Assembly (NCBI RefSeq): GCF_016862795.1
Contig: NZ_BONQ01000014.1
Location: 186,001 to 250,000 of the forward strand
DNA length: 64,000 nucleotides
DNA from: Dactylosporangium siamense
Lineage (GTDB): Bacteria; Actinomycetota; Actinomycetes; Mycobacteriales; Micromonosporaceae
Reading direction: 5' to 3'
Under the pieces are notes generated by a model. It made no database searches and was not told where the DNA came from. It was given only the letters and a program-made list of their open reading frames with translations. Position numbers and translations under genes: made by a program. Position 1 is the stretch's first letter. Every line of letters starts with the position of its first letter. This document shows, piece by piece, positions 34,566 to 43,231 of this stretch.

Positions 34566-35497
34566 TCTCCGGGCCGGACCTCGACACGCACCGGGTGGCG
34601 CTCACCGGGTACTGCTACCGCATGCTGGGCTCCGCGTTCGACGCCGAGGACGCGGTGCAGGAGACGATGCTGCGGGCCTGGCGCGCCGCCGGCCGGTATG
34701 ACGAGCGCCGGGCCAGCCTGCGGACCTGGCTGTTCGCGATCGCCACCAACGTGTGCACGGACGTGCTGCGCGCCGCCGGCCGCCGCGCCCTCGCCGTCGA
34801 CCTGGCGCCGGCCGGGGCGCCCGGCGGGGACTTCGGGGCGCCGCTGCCGGAGTCCGCGTTCGTCGGCCCCGTCCCGGACGCCAGGGTGCTGCCGGACGGC
34901 GGTGACCCCGCGGACCTGGCCGTGCAGCGGGACACGATCCGGCTCGCGTTCGTCGCGGCGCTGCAGGTGCTGCCGCCGAAGCAGCGGGCGGTGCTGATCC
35001 TGCGCGAGGTCCTGTCGTGGTCGGCGGCGGAGGTCGCCACGCTGCTGGAGACGTCCGTGCCGTCGGTCAACAGCGCCCTGCAACGGGCCAGGGCCGCACT
35101 GCCCTCCGTCCCCGCGCCGCGACGGACCACCGACGGGGAGATCGACCAGGCGCTGCTGGACCGCTACGTCGACGCGTTCACCAACCACGACGTCGACACG
35201 CTCGTGACGCTGCTGCACGAGGACGCGACGATGTCGATGCCGCCGTTCTCGTGGTGGCTGTCCGGCCGGGACGCGATCGGCGCCACGATGCGCGCCTCCG
35301 ACGCCTGCCGGGGCGACGTCCTGCTGCAGGTGCGGGCCAACGGCGGGCCGGCGTTCGGGCAGTACCGCGACGGCCGGCCGTTCGCGCTGCTGCTGCTCAC
35401 CGGCGGGCCGCTGATCACGTCGTCGGTCGCCTACCTGGGCCGATCCGACCTGTTCCCGCTGTTCGACCTGCCGGCGAGCCTGGTTCACAGCACCTGA
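34562..35497 (+). CDS. ECF sigma factor with C-terminal SnoaL-like domain
   Basis: 311 aa. Sigma2 region: YCYRMLGSAFDAEDAVQETM and RAWRAAGRYDERRASLRTWL; sigma4 region: LPPKQRAVLILREVLSWSAA followed by TSVPSVNSALQRARA (about residues 135-180). From about 195 a SnoaL/NTF2-like domain (LLDRYVDAFTNHDVDTLVTL, SMPPFSWWLSGRDAI) follows, as in ECF41/ECF56-type and SigX5-type factors where it modulates activity in cis. No anti-sigma gene is adjacent, as expected for these groups. Start GTG overlaps the upstream stop. Confidence 0.92.
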   Translation: MISGPDLDTHRVALTGYCYRMLGSAFDAEDAVQETMLRAWRAAGRYDERRASLRTWLFAIATNVCTDVLRAAGRRALAVDLAPAGAPGGDFGAPLPESAFVGPVPDARVLPDGGDPADLAVQRDTIRLAFVAALQVLPPKQRAVLILREVLSWSAAEVATLLETSVPSVNSALQRARAALPSVPAPRRTTDGEIDQALLDRYVDAFTNHDVDTLVTLLHEDATMSMPPFSWWLSGRDAIGATMRASDACRGDVLLQVRANGGPAFGQYRDGRPFALLLLTGGPLITSSVAYLGRSDLFPLFDLPASLVHST

Positions 35498-36063
35498 TCG
35501 AGCGCGGCGTAGGCGGTCTCCGCCTCGTCCCGCACGGCGGCGCGCACGGCCGCCGGGTCGTCACCGGCGCGCATCCGGTCGCGGATGACAGCGTGCAACG
35601 CCCGGTCGACGGCGGCCAGCACGGCGGCCCGCCAGGTCGCACCGCCGAGCACCTCGGCCAGGGCCTCCTCCGCGCGCTGGGAGAGCAGCCTGGCCCTGGC
35701 CTGCAGCGCCGGCGAGTCGTCGATGACCTGCCAGAACACGGCCACGTCCGGGGACAGGCCGAGGGTCGGCTCGCCACGGTCGAGCTCCTCCAGGAACAGC
35801 CGTCGCACCGCGGCGACCGGTGACTCCCCCGGCCGGCGGGCGCGCACCGCGCCGGCGAGGCGCTGGACGACCTCGTCCTGCCGGTCGAAGAACAGGTCCT
35901 CCTTCGTCGGGAAGTAGTTGAACGCGGTGTTCACCGAGACCCGGGCCGCGTCGGCCACCTCCGCGACCGTGACCCGGTCGAACCCCTTCGCCAGGAACAG
36001 GCCGAGCGCCGCGTCCGCGATCGCCGTCCTGGTCGCCGCCTTCTTCTCCGCCCGCAGTGCCAC
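35485..36063 (-). CDS. TetR-family transcriptional regulator
   Basis: 192 aa. HTH FLAKGFDRVTVAEVADAARV and SVNTAFNYFPTKEDLFFDRQ (about residues 24-64). GTG 36063 is preferred over ATG 36075 because a -10 TATGAT (36071-36076) ends 7 nt before it and would overlap the longer start. The 3' end overlaps the convergent sigma gene by 13 bp. Divergent from the glycosidase-like gene; a perfect 15-bp dyad between them is its probable operator. Confidence 0.9.
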   Translation of the reverse strand: MALRAEKKAATRTAIADAALGLFLAKGFDRVTVAEVADAARVSVNTAFNYFPTKEDLFFDRQDEVVQRLAGAVRARRPGESPVAAVRRLFLEELDRGEPTLGLSPDVAVFWQVIDDSPALQARARLLSQRAEEALAEVLGGATWRAAVLAAVDRALHAVIRDRMRAGDDPAAVRAAVRDEAETAYAALDQVL

Positions 36064-36070
36064 GCCCACA

Positions 36071-36120
36071 ATCATAGCGTCACCACAAATTTGGTGTCAC
36101 ACCAAGATTAGTCGTACCGT
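36071..36120. promoter_or_regulatory. TetR operator with divergent leaderless promoters
   Basis: TTGGTGT-C-ACACCAA (36091-36105) is a perfect dyad. Rightward -10 TACCGT (36115-36120) ends 6 nt before ATG 36127, with TTGGTG (36091-36096) as -35; leftward -10 TATGAT (36071-36076) with GTGACA (36095-36100) as -35. The dyad covers both -35 boxes. Confidence 0.75.
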
Positions 36121-36126
36121 GGCCGC

Positions 36127-37065
36127 ATGTTGCACTTCGGGATCTATCCGGGCGGCCTCGGCGCCGACCTGAACGGCGTCATCACCCCTGGACCGCCGGA
36201 GGACGCGGCCCGCATCGACGAGCGGCTCGATGAGCTGCGACCACAGCTCGTGCGCGGCTACGTGCACTACAGCGACGCCCTCGGCGGGCACCAGGAGGCG
36301 CCGCCCCGCCCGGCCCGGCACGCCACCAACGGCCGGCGGCTCGACCTCGTCGCCTGCTTCCACGAGCCGGGCGACGACCTCTCCGGCTGGCTGGCATACC
36401 TGCGCGGGCTCATCCGCGACCACGGCGACGTCCTGGCGACGCTGCAGGTCGGCGAGGAGGCCAACCACGCCGGCCCCGGTGGCGACGGCGGGTTCCCGCA
36501 GGTCCGGCGGGCGATCGTGGAAGGCGTCCTGGCCGCCCGGGACGAGGTGGACCGGCTCGGGCTGGACGTGCTGATCGGCTGCAACTCCACCCCGGTCTTC
36601 GACCCCGGGCAGGACTTCTGGACCGCGCTGGGCCGCCTCGGCGGCGCCGAGTTCACCGGCGCGCTCGGCTACGTCGGCCTGGACTTCTTTCCCGACGTGT
36701 TCCGTCCGATACCGGTGGAGGCGTTCGCCGGCGCCGTCGGCGCGGTGCTGGACGGGTTTCGCTCCGCCAGCCTCGCCGCGGCGGGCATCCCCGCGTCGGT
36801 GCCGATCCACGTGACCGAGCACGGCTGGGCGACCGGCCCGGACCGCTCGTTCCAGCGGCAGGCCGACGTCCTGGAAACGGTGGTGCGGACCGTCGACGAG
36901 CTGTCCGGGCCGCTGCACATCACCGCGTACGAGCACTTCTCACTGCGCGACGCCGATTCGGACCACGCGGACCTCATGTTCCAGTTCGGGCTGGTCCGCT
37001 CGGACTACACGCCGAAACCCGCGTTCGCGCGGTTCCGCTCGCTGATCGGTGAACTGGGGCCGTGA
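36127..37065 (+). CDS. Glycoside hydrolase-like TIM-barrel protein of unknown specificity
   Basis: 312 aa, no signal peptide. LATLQVGEEANHAG (about residues 110-123) and, near the end of the barrel, SVPIHVTEHGWATG (about 224-237) occupy the acid/base and nucleophile positions of clan GH-A glycosidases (an N/E pair after strand 4 and a Glu after strand 7). DFFPDVFRPIP between them resembles substrate loops. Family not recognised, and a glycosidase-like fold without activity is possible. Controlled by the divergent TetR gene. Confidence 0.65.
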   Translation: MLHFGIYPGGLGADLNGVITPGPPEDAARIDERLDELRPQLVRGYVHYSDALGGHQEAPPRPARHATNGRRLDLVACFHEPGDDLSGWLAYLRGLIRDHGDVLATLQVGEEANHAGPGGDGGFPQVRRAIVEGVLAARDEVDRLGLDVLIGCNSTPVFDPGQDFWTALGRLGGAEFTGALGYVGLDFFPDVFRPIPVEAFAGAVGAVLDGFRSASLAAAGIPASVPIHVTEHGWATGPDRSFQRQADVLETVVRTVDELSGPLHITAYEHFSLRDADSDHADLMFQFGLVRSDYTPKPAFARFRSLIGELGP

Positions 37066-37070
37066 CACAC

Positions 37071-37102
37071 AACGGCCCGCGCTGTGGCGAGCGCGGGCCG
37101 TT
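37071..37102. terminator. Strong bidirectional hairpin
   Basis: AACGGCCCGCGCT (37071-37083) pairs perfectly with 37090-37102 around a 6-nt loop: a 13-bp stem between the convergent glycosidase-like and HtrA genes. Confidence 0.85.
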
Positions 37103-37124
37103 GCTGCGAAAGGGAGTTGCTGTC

Positions 37125-38816
37125 TCAGGGCGACTCGCCGAGCGTGACGGTGACCTGCTGCTCGGCGTTGTTGCGCTTGATGGTCATCGTGACCTGGTCG
37201 CCGACCTTCGCGGCCTGGACGGCGTTGATGAGGTCGGTCGCGCCGTTGATCGTCGTGGTGCCGATCTTCGTCACCAGGTCGCCGGTCTTGATGCCGGCCT
37301 TGTCCGCCGGCCCGCTGGCCACGACCCCGCCGATCAGGGCGCCGTTGTCGCCGTCGCCGAGCTGCACCCCGAGGTACGGGTGGCTGACCTTCCCGCCCTT
37401 CGCCAGCTGGTCGGCGGCGGAGCGGGCCCGGTTCGCGGAGATCGCGAAGCCGACGCCGATGTTGCCGTTGCTGTCCTGGCCGGCGGTGAGGATCGCGGTG
37501 TTGATGCCGACGACCTCGCCGGCCAGGTTCACCAGCGCGCCACCGGAGTTGCCGGGGTTGATCGCCGCGTCGGTCTGGATCGCGTCGGCGATCGACTTCG
37601 CGCCCTGCTCCCCCGAGCTGATCGTGCGGTGCAGCGCGCTGACGATGCCCGCCGTGACGGAACCCTGCAGGCCGAGCGGGCTGCCGACGGCCAGGACGGT
37701 GTCGCCGACCCGCAGCGCGTCGCTGTCGCCGAACTTCGCCGCGGTCAGCCCCGACACGTTCTGCGCCTTGATCACCGCGATGTCCCCGGCCGGGTCCGTG
37801 CCGACGACCGTGGCGCTGGCGGTCTTGCCGCTGCTGAACGTGACGGTCAGCTTCGTCGCGCCGGCCACCACGTGGTTGTTGGTGATGATGGTGCCGTCGG
37901 TGCTCATGATGACGCCGGAGCCCTCGCCCTCCTGCGTCGTGATGTCCACGACGCTCGGCAGGACCGCCTCGGCGACGGCGCCGACCGAGCCACGCTCGAG
38001 GTTCGGCGCGGCGTTGCGGGTGACGACGGTCGTCGGACCGGCCTGGTCGTCGGCGAAGTTGGTCGCCACGAGCCCGCCGCCGAACGCCGACACGACCGCG
38101 ATCACGACCCCGGCCACGATGAGCCCGGCGACCCGCCCGCCCCGGATGGGCTGCTGCGGCTGGTGCCCGTAGCCGGGCTGGCCGGACACCGGCGGGTAGC
38201 CCAGCGGGCCACCGGACGCGGGTTGCTGGCCGTTGTAGCCGTACTGGCCGGGGTACGCCGGACCGCTCACGGGGTGCTGACCGGGCGTCTGCCCGGGCAC
38301 GTGTCCGGGTGCTTGTCCGGGCATGTGTCCGGGCACGTGTCCAGGTGCCTGTCCCAGCGCGCCGACCGCCGGGAACGCGGCAGTGGTGGAGCCGTTGCCC
38401 GGCGCGCCGGTCGTCGGGAACGCGCCGGTGTGCTGCGTCATCGGGGTCGTCGGCCAGGTCTGCGTGCCCGGCGCGGCCCGCCCCGGCATCCCCGGGACGA
38501 CCTGGGCGGCGGGCAGCCCGGGCGTCTGGGCACCGGTGACGTGCTGCGGATGTCCCGGCAGCGGCGTGGTCGAGGCGCCGGACAACGCCGGCGGGAACGG
38601 TCCCGCCGGGACCGGCCCGGTGCTGTCCCCGGCGCCCTGCGCACCGGCCGGCGCACCGGCCGGCGCACCAGCCGGCCTGGCCCAGATCGGCGCCGGCCCG
38701 GAGGTCTGCGGGAGGTCAGAGGTCTCCGGCGAGCTGTGCGCACCCGGCGGCTGACCCGGCGTCGCGGGATGTGCTGCGGCGGGCGGTGCGCTCCACTGGC
38801 GGTCCTCGTCACTCAT
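37125..38816 (-). CDS. HtrA/DegP-like membrane-anchored serine protease with PDZ domain
   Basis: 563 aa from ATG 38816. A long Pro/Gly/Gln-rich cytoplasmic N-terminus (with GHVPGHMPGQAPGHVPGQ repeats), one transmembrane helix (about residues 227-250), then a trypsin-like domain with triad His in TIITNNHVVAGA (about 316), Asp in DPAGDIAVIKA (about 342) and Ser in INPGNSGGALVNLAG (about 422), and a C-terminal PDZ domain (about 470-560, YLGVQLGDGD to VTVTLGESP). Degrades or refolds misfolded envelope proteins. Same layout as mycobacterial PepD/HtrA. Confidence 0.93.
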   Translation of the reverse strand: MSDEDRQWSAPPAAAHPATPGQPPGAHSSPETSDLPQTSGPAPIWARPAGAPAGAPAGAQGAGDSTGPVPAGPFPPALSGASTTPLPGHPQHVTGAQTPGLPAAQVVPGMPGRAAPGTQTWPTTPMTQHTGAFPTTGAPGNGSTTAAFPAVGALGQAPGHVPGHMPGQAPGHVPGQTPGQHPVSGPAYPGQYGYNGQQPASGGPLGYPPVSGQPGYGHQPQQPIRGGRVAGLIVAGVVIAVVSAFGGGLVATNFADDQAGPTTVVTRNAAPNLERGSVGAVAEAVLPSVVDITTQEGEGSGVIMSTDGTIITNNHVVAGATKLTVTFSSGKTASATVVGTDPAGDIAVIKAQNVSGLTAAKFGDSDALRVGDTVLAVGSPLGLQGSVTAGIVSALHRTISSGEQGAKSIADAIQTDAAINPGNSGGALVNLAGEVVGINTAILTAGQDSNGNIGVGFAISANRARSAADQLAKGGKVSHPYLGVQLGDGDNGALIGGVVASGPADKAGIKTGDLVTKIGTTTINGATDLINAVQAAKVGDQVTMTIKRNNAEQQVTVTLGESP

Positions 38817-38894
38817 GATGTCCACCTTGCACAACGCACCTCCGCCCAAACTGGACTTATCCTGGGAACTCGCCGTGAGCCTCGCGCACGGTGC

Positions 38895-39785
38895 TCAGCG
38901 TGCCACCACCGGGTCACGGTCGACCAGCGCCGGCACGCCGTCGGGGCGACGGCGGGACACCAGGAGCAGGCCCGCCGCGCCGAGCAGCACCGTCACCACG
39001 ACCGAACTGGCGACCGGGGAGAACAGCGCGTCGGCGTGACCGCTGAAGCCGAGGTGACCGTCGACGACCAGCGGCGTCGCGATCGCGTTGGTCACGCTGT
39101 GCAGGACGACACCCGGCCAGATCGAGCCGGTGCGGACCCGCATCTCACCGTAGAGCACGGCGGCCACGGTGAGGCCGGCGAACATCAGCACCAGGAAGAG
39201 CGGCCACGACAGTGACGTCACGAGGCGCAGGTCGGCGGCGGAGGTCCACATCAGGTAGAGCGGCAGATGCCACGCCGACCAGACGACCCCGACCAGCAGG
39301 TGCGGTGCCAGGCGGCCGGGCAGGCCGAGCGCCATCGCCGTGCGCGTGCCGTACCCGCGGAAGATGAACTCCTCGAGCGGATTCTTGATCACCTGGACCG
39401 CGAAGACGGTGAGGAAGGCGGCGATCAGCGGTGCGTCGCCCGTCCAGGAGAACGTCACCGCGCCCACGGCGACGCCGGCGCCGACGCTGACGGCGGTGAT
39501 CACCGGATACAGCAGCGCGGCGGCGGCGAACCAGCGGGTGCGGTGCGGGAACCGGAGGGTGAGGCCCAGTGGGCCGGCGCCGTCGCGGGAGGCGAAGTGG
39601 AGCACGACCGCGGCGATCACCGGGCCGAGGATGAACAGCAGCATGCCGGGGGTGCCGCCGCTGTCGCTGAAGGCGGCGTCGTTGGCGAGGTCGGTGCCGG
39701 CGGCCAGGTCGGCGGCGACGCCGAGCCAACCGGCGCCGACGACCGCGACGGTGAAGAGGACGAAGTTGCGCCGGGCGCGGGTCAT
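38895..39785 (-). CDS. CPBP-family intramembrane metalloprotease
   Basis: 296 aa, about eight transmembrane segments. Motif 1 EEFIFRGYGTR (about residues 143-153; EExxxR), motif 2 WSAWHLPLYL (FxxxH equivalent, His about 176) and motif 3 GVVLHSVTNAIATPL (His about 234, HxxxN) supply the conserved residues of CAAX/bacteriocin-processing (Abi) proteases. Coupled to the PadR gene by ATGA overlap, so it is presumably under PadR control. Substrate unknown. Confidence 0.92.
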   Translation of the reverse strand: MTRARRNFVLFTVAVVGAGWLGVAADLAAGTDLANDAAFSDSGGTPGMLLFILGPVIAAVVLHFASRDGAGPLGLTLRFPHRTRWFAAAALLYPVITAVSVGAGVAVGAVTFSWTGDAPLIAAFLTVFAVQVIKNPLEEFIFRGYGTRTAMALGLPGRLAPHLLVGVVWSAWHLPLYLMWTSAADLRLVTSLSWPLFLVLMFAGLTVAAVLYGEMRVRTGSIWPGVVLHSVTNAIATPLVVDGHLGFSGHADALFSPVASSVVVTVLLGAAGLLLVSRRRPDGVPALVDRDPVVAR

Positions 39786-40321
39786 TGCTCCCCCTGCAGG
39801 GTGTCGAGGCATTCGTCGGCCCAGGCGACCGATGCCCGGGCATGGTGGATCCCGGCGAGGACGGTCATGCGGATGAACGGCCAGTCGGGCGTGTCGCCCT
39901 CCGCGGCCTGCAGCCCCGCGAGGAGCCGCTCGTATTCGGCGAGCTGCGACGAGGCCGCGTCCCGGGCCGACCGCAGCAGCTCCCGGCACCGGTCCCGGCC
40001 GAGCACCCGGCCGAAGAAGAGCCGCAGCAGCAGCCCGTTTCGCGGCGGGCTCTCCTGCACGGGCTCGTTCAGCAGCTCGATCAGCCTGGCCGTGCCGGAC
40101 TCGGTGATGGCGAAGACCGACGAGCGGGCCCTGGCGCCGCCCCGGCGCTCGACGTGGCCCGCGTCCTCGAGGGCCTGCAGCGTGGGGTAGATCTGGCCGA
40201 AGCTCTCGCTCCAGAAGTGCCCGAGCACGTCCCGGATCGCCTCGCGCAACGCGTAGGCCGTCATCGGCTCGACGCTCAGCCCGCCCAGGACCGCGACCTG
40301 TGTCTGACTGGATCTGCTCAT
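39782..40321 (-). CDS. PadR-family transcriptional regulator
   Basis: 179 aa. Winged helix: VAVLGGLSVEPMTAYALREA, then SFGQIYPTLQALEDAGHVER (about residues 40-60), followed by a Vir_C-type helical dimerisation domain. GAGGTGG precedes ATG 40321. Immediately upstream lies an AT-rich double palindrome typical of PadR operators, indicating autoregulation together with the CPBP gene. Confidence 0.93.
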   Translation of the reverse strand: MSRSSQTQVAVLGGLSVEPMTAYALREAIRDVLGHFWSESFGQIYPTLQALEDAGHVERRGGARARSSVFAITESGTARLIELLNEPVQESPPRNGLLLRLFFGRVLGRDRCRELLRSARDAASSQLAEYERLLAGLQAAEGDTPDWPFIRMTVLAGIHHARASVAWADECLDTLQGEQ

Positions 40322-40330
40322 GACCACCTC

Positions 40331-40362
40331 ATATATCTGTCAGATATTTCTAACAGATATAT
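40331..40362 (-). promoter_or_regulatory. PadR operator: two nested AT-rich palindromes
   Basis: ATATATCTGT (40331-40340) and ACAGATATAT (40353-40362) are perfect 10-bp inverted repeats; within them ATATCTG-T-CAGATAT (40333-40347) is a second perfect dyad. This AT-rich island in a high-GC genome sits directly upstream of the PadR start. Consistent with the ATGT/ACAT-type sites of PadR proteins. Confidence 0.8.
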
Positions 40363-40373
40363 GGGCCCGAAAA

Positions 40374-40395
40374 CAAGGCGCCCGAAGGCGCCCTG
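40374..40395 (-). terminator. Intrinsic terminator of the tms operon
   Basis: In minus-strand sense CAGGGCGCC-TTCG-GGCGCCTTG forms a stem with a UUCG tetraloop followed by TTTTC, one of the few classical T-tailed terminators in the window, 14 bp after the methyltransferase stop. Confidence 0.85.
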
Positions 40396-40409
40396 TCTTG
40401 CAGAGGAGG

Positions 40410-41726
40410 TCAGGCGGTCCAGTCGGGCCGCAACGGGTAGGAGGAGTCGCCCAGGCGGGTGGTCTTCGTGCCCAGGATCTGGTGGAGCTGGATCTGGTTG
40501 CGTTCGAAGGCGAACCGGGAGCCGGCCATGTACAGCCCCCACACCCGCGCCGTGCCGACGCCGACCTCGTCGACGCAGGCGTCCCAGTGCTCGACGAGGT
40601 TGCGGTTCCACCCGGCGAGGGTGTGCGAGTAGTGCATCCGCAGGTTCTCCTCGTGCTGCACCTCGAACGCCGCGTCGTGCACCGCGCTGACGAGCTTGCC
40701 GGGGCTGGCGAGCTCGCCGTCCGGGAAGACGTACCGGTCGATGAACGCGCCGGTGCGGTGCGAGGTGCGGTTGTCGGCGCGGGTGATGCAGTGGTTGAGC
40801 AGCCGGCCGCCGGGTTTGAGCCGGTCCCGCAGCGTCTTGAAGTACCGCGGGTAGTTGCGCAGCCCGATGTGCTCGGTGAGGCCGATGGAGCTGATCGCGT
40901 CGAAGTGCTCCAGCGGCGCGTCGCGGTAGTCCAGGTGGCGGACCTCGGCGAGGTGACCCAGCCCCTCGCGTTCGATCGCGGCCTGTGCCCACGCGGCCTG
41001 CTCGCGCGACAGCGTCACGCCGAGGGCCTTGACGCCGTACTCGCGGGCCGCGTGCCGGACCATGCCGCCCCAGCCGCACCCGACGTCGAGCAGCCGCATG
41101 CCGGGCTTGAGCGCGAGCTTGCCGGCCACCAGGTCGTACTTGTTGGACTGGGCCTGCTCGAGGGTGTCGCTCGGCGAGCGGTACACCGCGCAGGTGTAGG
41201 TCATCGACGGGCCGAGGACCTTCTCGTAGAAGGCGTTGGAGACGTCGTAGTGGTGGTGGATGGCCTCGGCGTCGCGGCCTCGGCCGTGGCGCAGGCCCTG
41301 CAGGGTCCGCTTCCAGTTGGGCAGGTGCTCCTGCGGCGGGGGCGGCGGCGGGCGCAGCCGCTCCCAGCCGAGGCCGCGCACCAGCCGGAGGGCGTCGGCG
41401 GGTGACGGCATGCGCAGCTCGAGACCCTCGAGGGCCTTGAGTGCCTCATACGGGTCGCCGGGGTGCACGCCGCGCAGTTCGAGGTCGCCCGTCACATACG
41501 CGCGGGCCATGCCGAGGTCACCGGGGGCGGTGAGCAGGTAGGTCAGGCCACGTTCGGAGGCGACGTGCAGGCCGATCGCCGCCGTGGCGGGGCCGACCGC
41601 GCTGCCGTCGTACGCGGTGATGCGCACGGCCGGCTCGCTCGTCGTGACGGCGCGGACGATGTCCGCGACGGTGGGCATCGGCGGCCGCTGCCGCGGCGCC
41701 GAGGAACGTTTGTTGGTGATGGTCAT
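40410..41726 (-). CDS. tmsB: SAM-dependent fatty-acid methyltransferase (cyclopropane synthase family), 10-methylene step
   Basis: 438 aa. After an N-terminal SCP2-like region, IHHHYDVSNAFYEKVLGPSM (about residues 161-180) and LLDVGCGWGGMVRHAA (about 222-237) mark the CFA-synthase family; the end FAFERNQIQLHQILGTKTT is also typical. The gene is coupled by ATGA overlap to a FAD-binding oxidoreductase. This pair is the known arrangement for 10-methylstearic (tuberculostearic-type) acid: the methyltransferase converts an oleoyl chain to a 10-methylene chain and the partner reduces it. A plain cyclopropane synthase is the alternative. bfaB is a synonym used elsewhere. Confidence 0.85.
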   Translation of the reverse strand: MTITNKRSSAPRQRPPMPTVADIVRAVTTSEPAVRITAYDGSAVGPATAAIGLHVASERGLTYLLTAPGDLGMARAYVTGDLELRGVHPGDPYEALKALEGLELRMPSPADALRLVRGLGWERLRPPPPPPQEHLPNWKRTLQGLRHGRGRDAEAIHHHYDVSNAFYEKVLGPSMTYTCAVYRSPSDTLEQAQSNKYDLVAGKLALKPGMRLLDVGCGWGGMVRHAAREYGVKALGVTLSREQAAWAQAAIEREGLGHLAEVRHLDYRDAPLEHFDAISSIGLTEHIGLRNYPRYFKTLRDRLKPGGRLLNHCITRADNRTSHRTGAFIDRYVFPDGELASPGKLVSAVHDAAFEVQHEENLRMHYSHTLAGWNRNLVEHWDACVDEVGVGTARVWGLYMAGSRFAFERNQIQLHQILGTKTTRLGDSSYPLRPDWTA

Positions 41727-43099
41727 CGTCGCCCCACTACCTTGTCGTAGAGGTCGGTCAATCTGTGGTCGGGGTCGTAGCGGTCCTTCGCGGCGCGGTA
41801 CGCGGCGGCACCGTAGAGCCGGTCGAAGGTTTCCCTGTCGTAGTACGCGTCGGAGTACAGCGACTTGTGGCCGCCGAACTCGGACACCTTTGCCTCGATG
41901 GCCCGGTTGACGTCGCCGTCGGCGGCGCCGGGCACGATCGGCACGGTGCCCCAGAATCCGACGTTCACGTAGGGCTCGCCCGCGTGCATCGGGTAGAGGG
42001 GCCAGGCGGTGCCGGAGCGCAGGCGCAGCGGGCACAGCCAGATCGGTGCCATCGGCACGTTGTCGGTGAACCAGTGCAGGAACTTCCCGGTCAGGGCCAG
42101 TGGCAGCTCGACGTCCTGCACCACCCGCTCCCGGTCGGGGTTGCCCCGCCAGCGGTCGACCTTCGCGGCGACGCCGTAGCGGTTCTCCAGCCGCACGATG
42201 CGGTGGTAGACGTCGCTGCGGCGCAGCCTGGTCGGCCACAACCGCCGCAGGAGCGGCTGTTGCGCGCCGAACGCGGCCGAGCACCAGAACCAGTCGGTGT
42301 CCCACCGCCACAGGTAGTCGTAGGCGGTGAGGTGGTCGGTCGCCTTGGACCGCAGCGACTGGTAGTAGACCGACTGCCCGGTGTAGTCGCTCGTCGTGCC
42401 GGTGCCGCCGAAGCTGCCCAGCACCAGGTAGGACTCCTCCGGGCGGAACACGACGCCGTCCATGACGTCGACGTCCACGCCGTCCCAGCGCCCGGTGCGC
42501 ATCACCTCGCCGACGGCTTCGAGGAGGTCCTCGACGTCGTCGAAACGGATGTTGCGCAGCGCCACCTGCGGGCTGATGGGCTGCAGCTCGATGCGCAGCC
42601 GGGTGGCATACCCGAGACTGCCCAGCGAGTTGGGGAACGCGGCGAACAACGAAGCGTGCTCGTTGTCGGGCCGGGCCGTGACGACCTCACCGGCACCGGT
42701 GAGGATGTCGAGCTCGATCACCGACTCGTGCGGCAGTCCGTGCCGCCACGAGGTGGCCTCGATGCCGAGGCCGGTGACGGCGCCGCCGAGCGTGATGGTG
42801 CGCAGCTGCGGCACGACCAGCGGCATCAGCCCGTGCGGCAGGGTCGCGTCGACGAGGTCCTCATACGTGCACATGCCCTGCACGTCGGCGGTCCGGCCCA
42901 GGGGGTCGATCTCGATGACGCCGTCGAGGCCGCTGACGTCGAGGCCGGCAGGTCCGGCCGCGGATCTCGGGCGGAACAGGTTGGATGTCTTCTTGGCCAA
43001 GCGGACCGGGCTGCCGTCCGGCACCGCCGCATACGAGGCTCGCAGCACGGCCACCGCGCGCTCGTGCTCGGGTCTCCCTTTCGGGTTGATCCGTCTCAC
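41723..43099 (-). CDS. tmsA: FAD-binding oxidoreductase, 10-methylene fatty acid reductase
   Basis: 458 aa. FAD-binding type 4 (PCMH) domain: KTSNLFRPRSAAG near the N-terminus, PLGRTADVQGMCTYEDLVDA, then LRTITLGGAVTGLGIEATSW (about residues 110-129). The second half is rich in Trp and Tyr as in DHCR24-like reductases. In tms/bfa operons this enzyme reduces the 10-methylene-stearoyl lipid with NADPH to the 10-methyl form, a membrane-fluidity lipid of many actinomycetes. GTG 43099 was chosen because of an exceptionally complete Shine-Dalgarno. First gene of the operon. Confidence 0.85.
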   Translation of the reverse strand: MRRINPKGRPEHERAVAVLRASYAAVPDGSPVRLAKKTSNLFRPRSAAGPAGLDVSGLDGVIEIDPLGRTADVQGMCTYEDLVDATLPHGLMPLVVPQLRTITLGGAVTGLGIEATSWRHGLPHESVIELDILTGAGEVVTARPDNEHASLFAAFPNSLGSLGYATRLRIELQPISPQVALRNIRFDDVEDLLEAVGEVMRTGRWDGVDVDVMDGVVFRPEESYLVLGSFGGTGTTSDYTGQSVYYQSLRSKATDHLTAYDYLWRWDTDWFWCSAAFGAQQPLLRRLWPTRLRRSDVYHRIVRLENRYGVAAKVDRWRGNPDRERVVQDVELPLALTGKFLHWFTDNVPMAPIWLCPLRLRSGTAWPLYPMHAGEPYVNVGFWGTVPIVPGAADGDVNRAIEAKVSEFGGHKSLYSDAYYDRETFDRLYGAAAYRAAKDRYDPDHRLTDLYDKVVGRR

Positions 43100-43101
43100 T
43101 C

Positions 43102-43114
43102 GATCACCTCCTTT
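43102..43114 (-). promoter_or_regulatory. Unusually long, perfect Shine-Dalgarno of tmsA
   Basis: AAAGGAGGTGATC, complementary to nearly the whole anti-SD end of 16S rRNA, ends two bases before GTG 43099. It fixes the start codon and predicts strong translation. Confidence 0.85.
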
Positions 43115-43134
43115 CCTGTGAAGGTCCCCGTGAC

Positions 43135-43175
43135 CTTGCACATTCCAGGTGTTCAAGAGTTGAAACTTGCACATT
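43135..43175 (-). promoter_or_regulatory. Direct repeat CTTGCACATT upstream of tmsA
   Basis: CTTGCACATT at 43135-43144 and 43166-43175, 31 bp (about three helical turns) apart, in the otherwise low-GC leader of the operon. The regular spacing suggests a regulator site or duplicated promoter element. The exact -10/-35 could not be assigned. Confidence 0.5.
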
Positions 43176-43231
43176 AGGCAAGATCAACCAATGGCTGGTG
43201 ATCAACCTCACGGCACGCGCCGGTAACTTGA

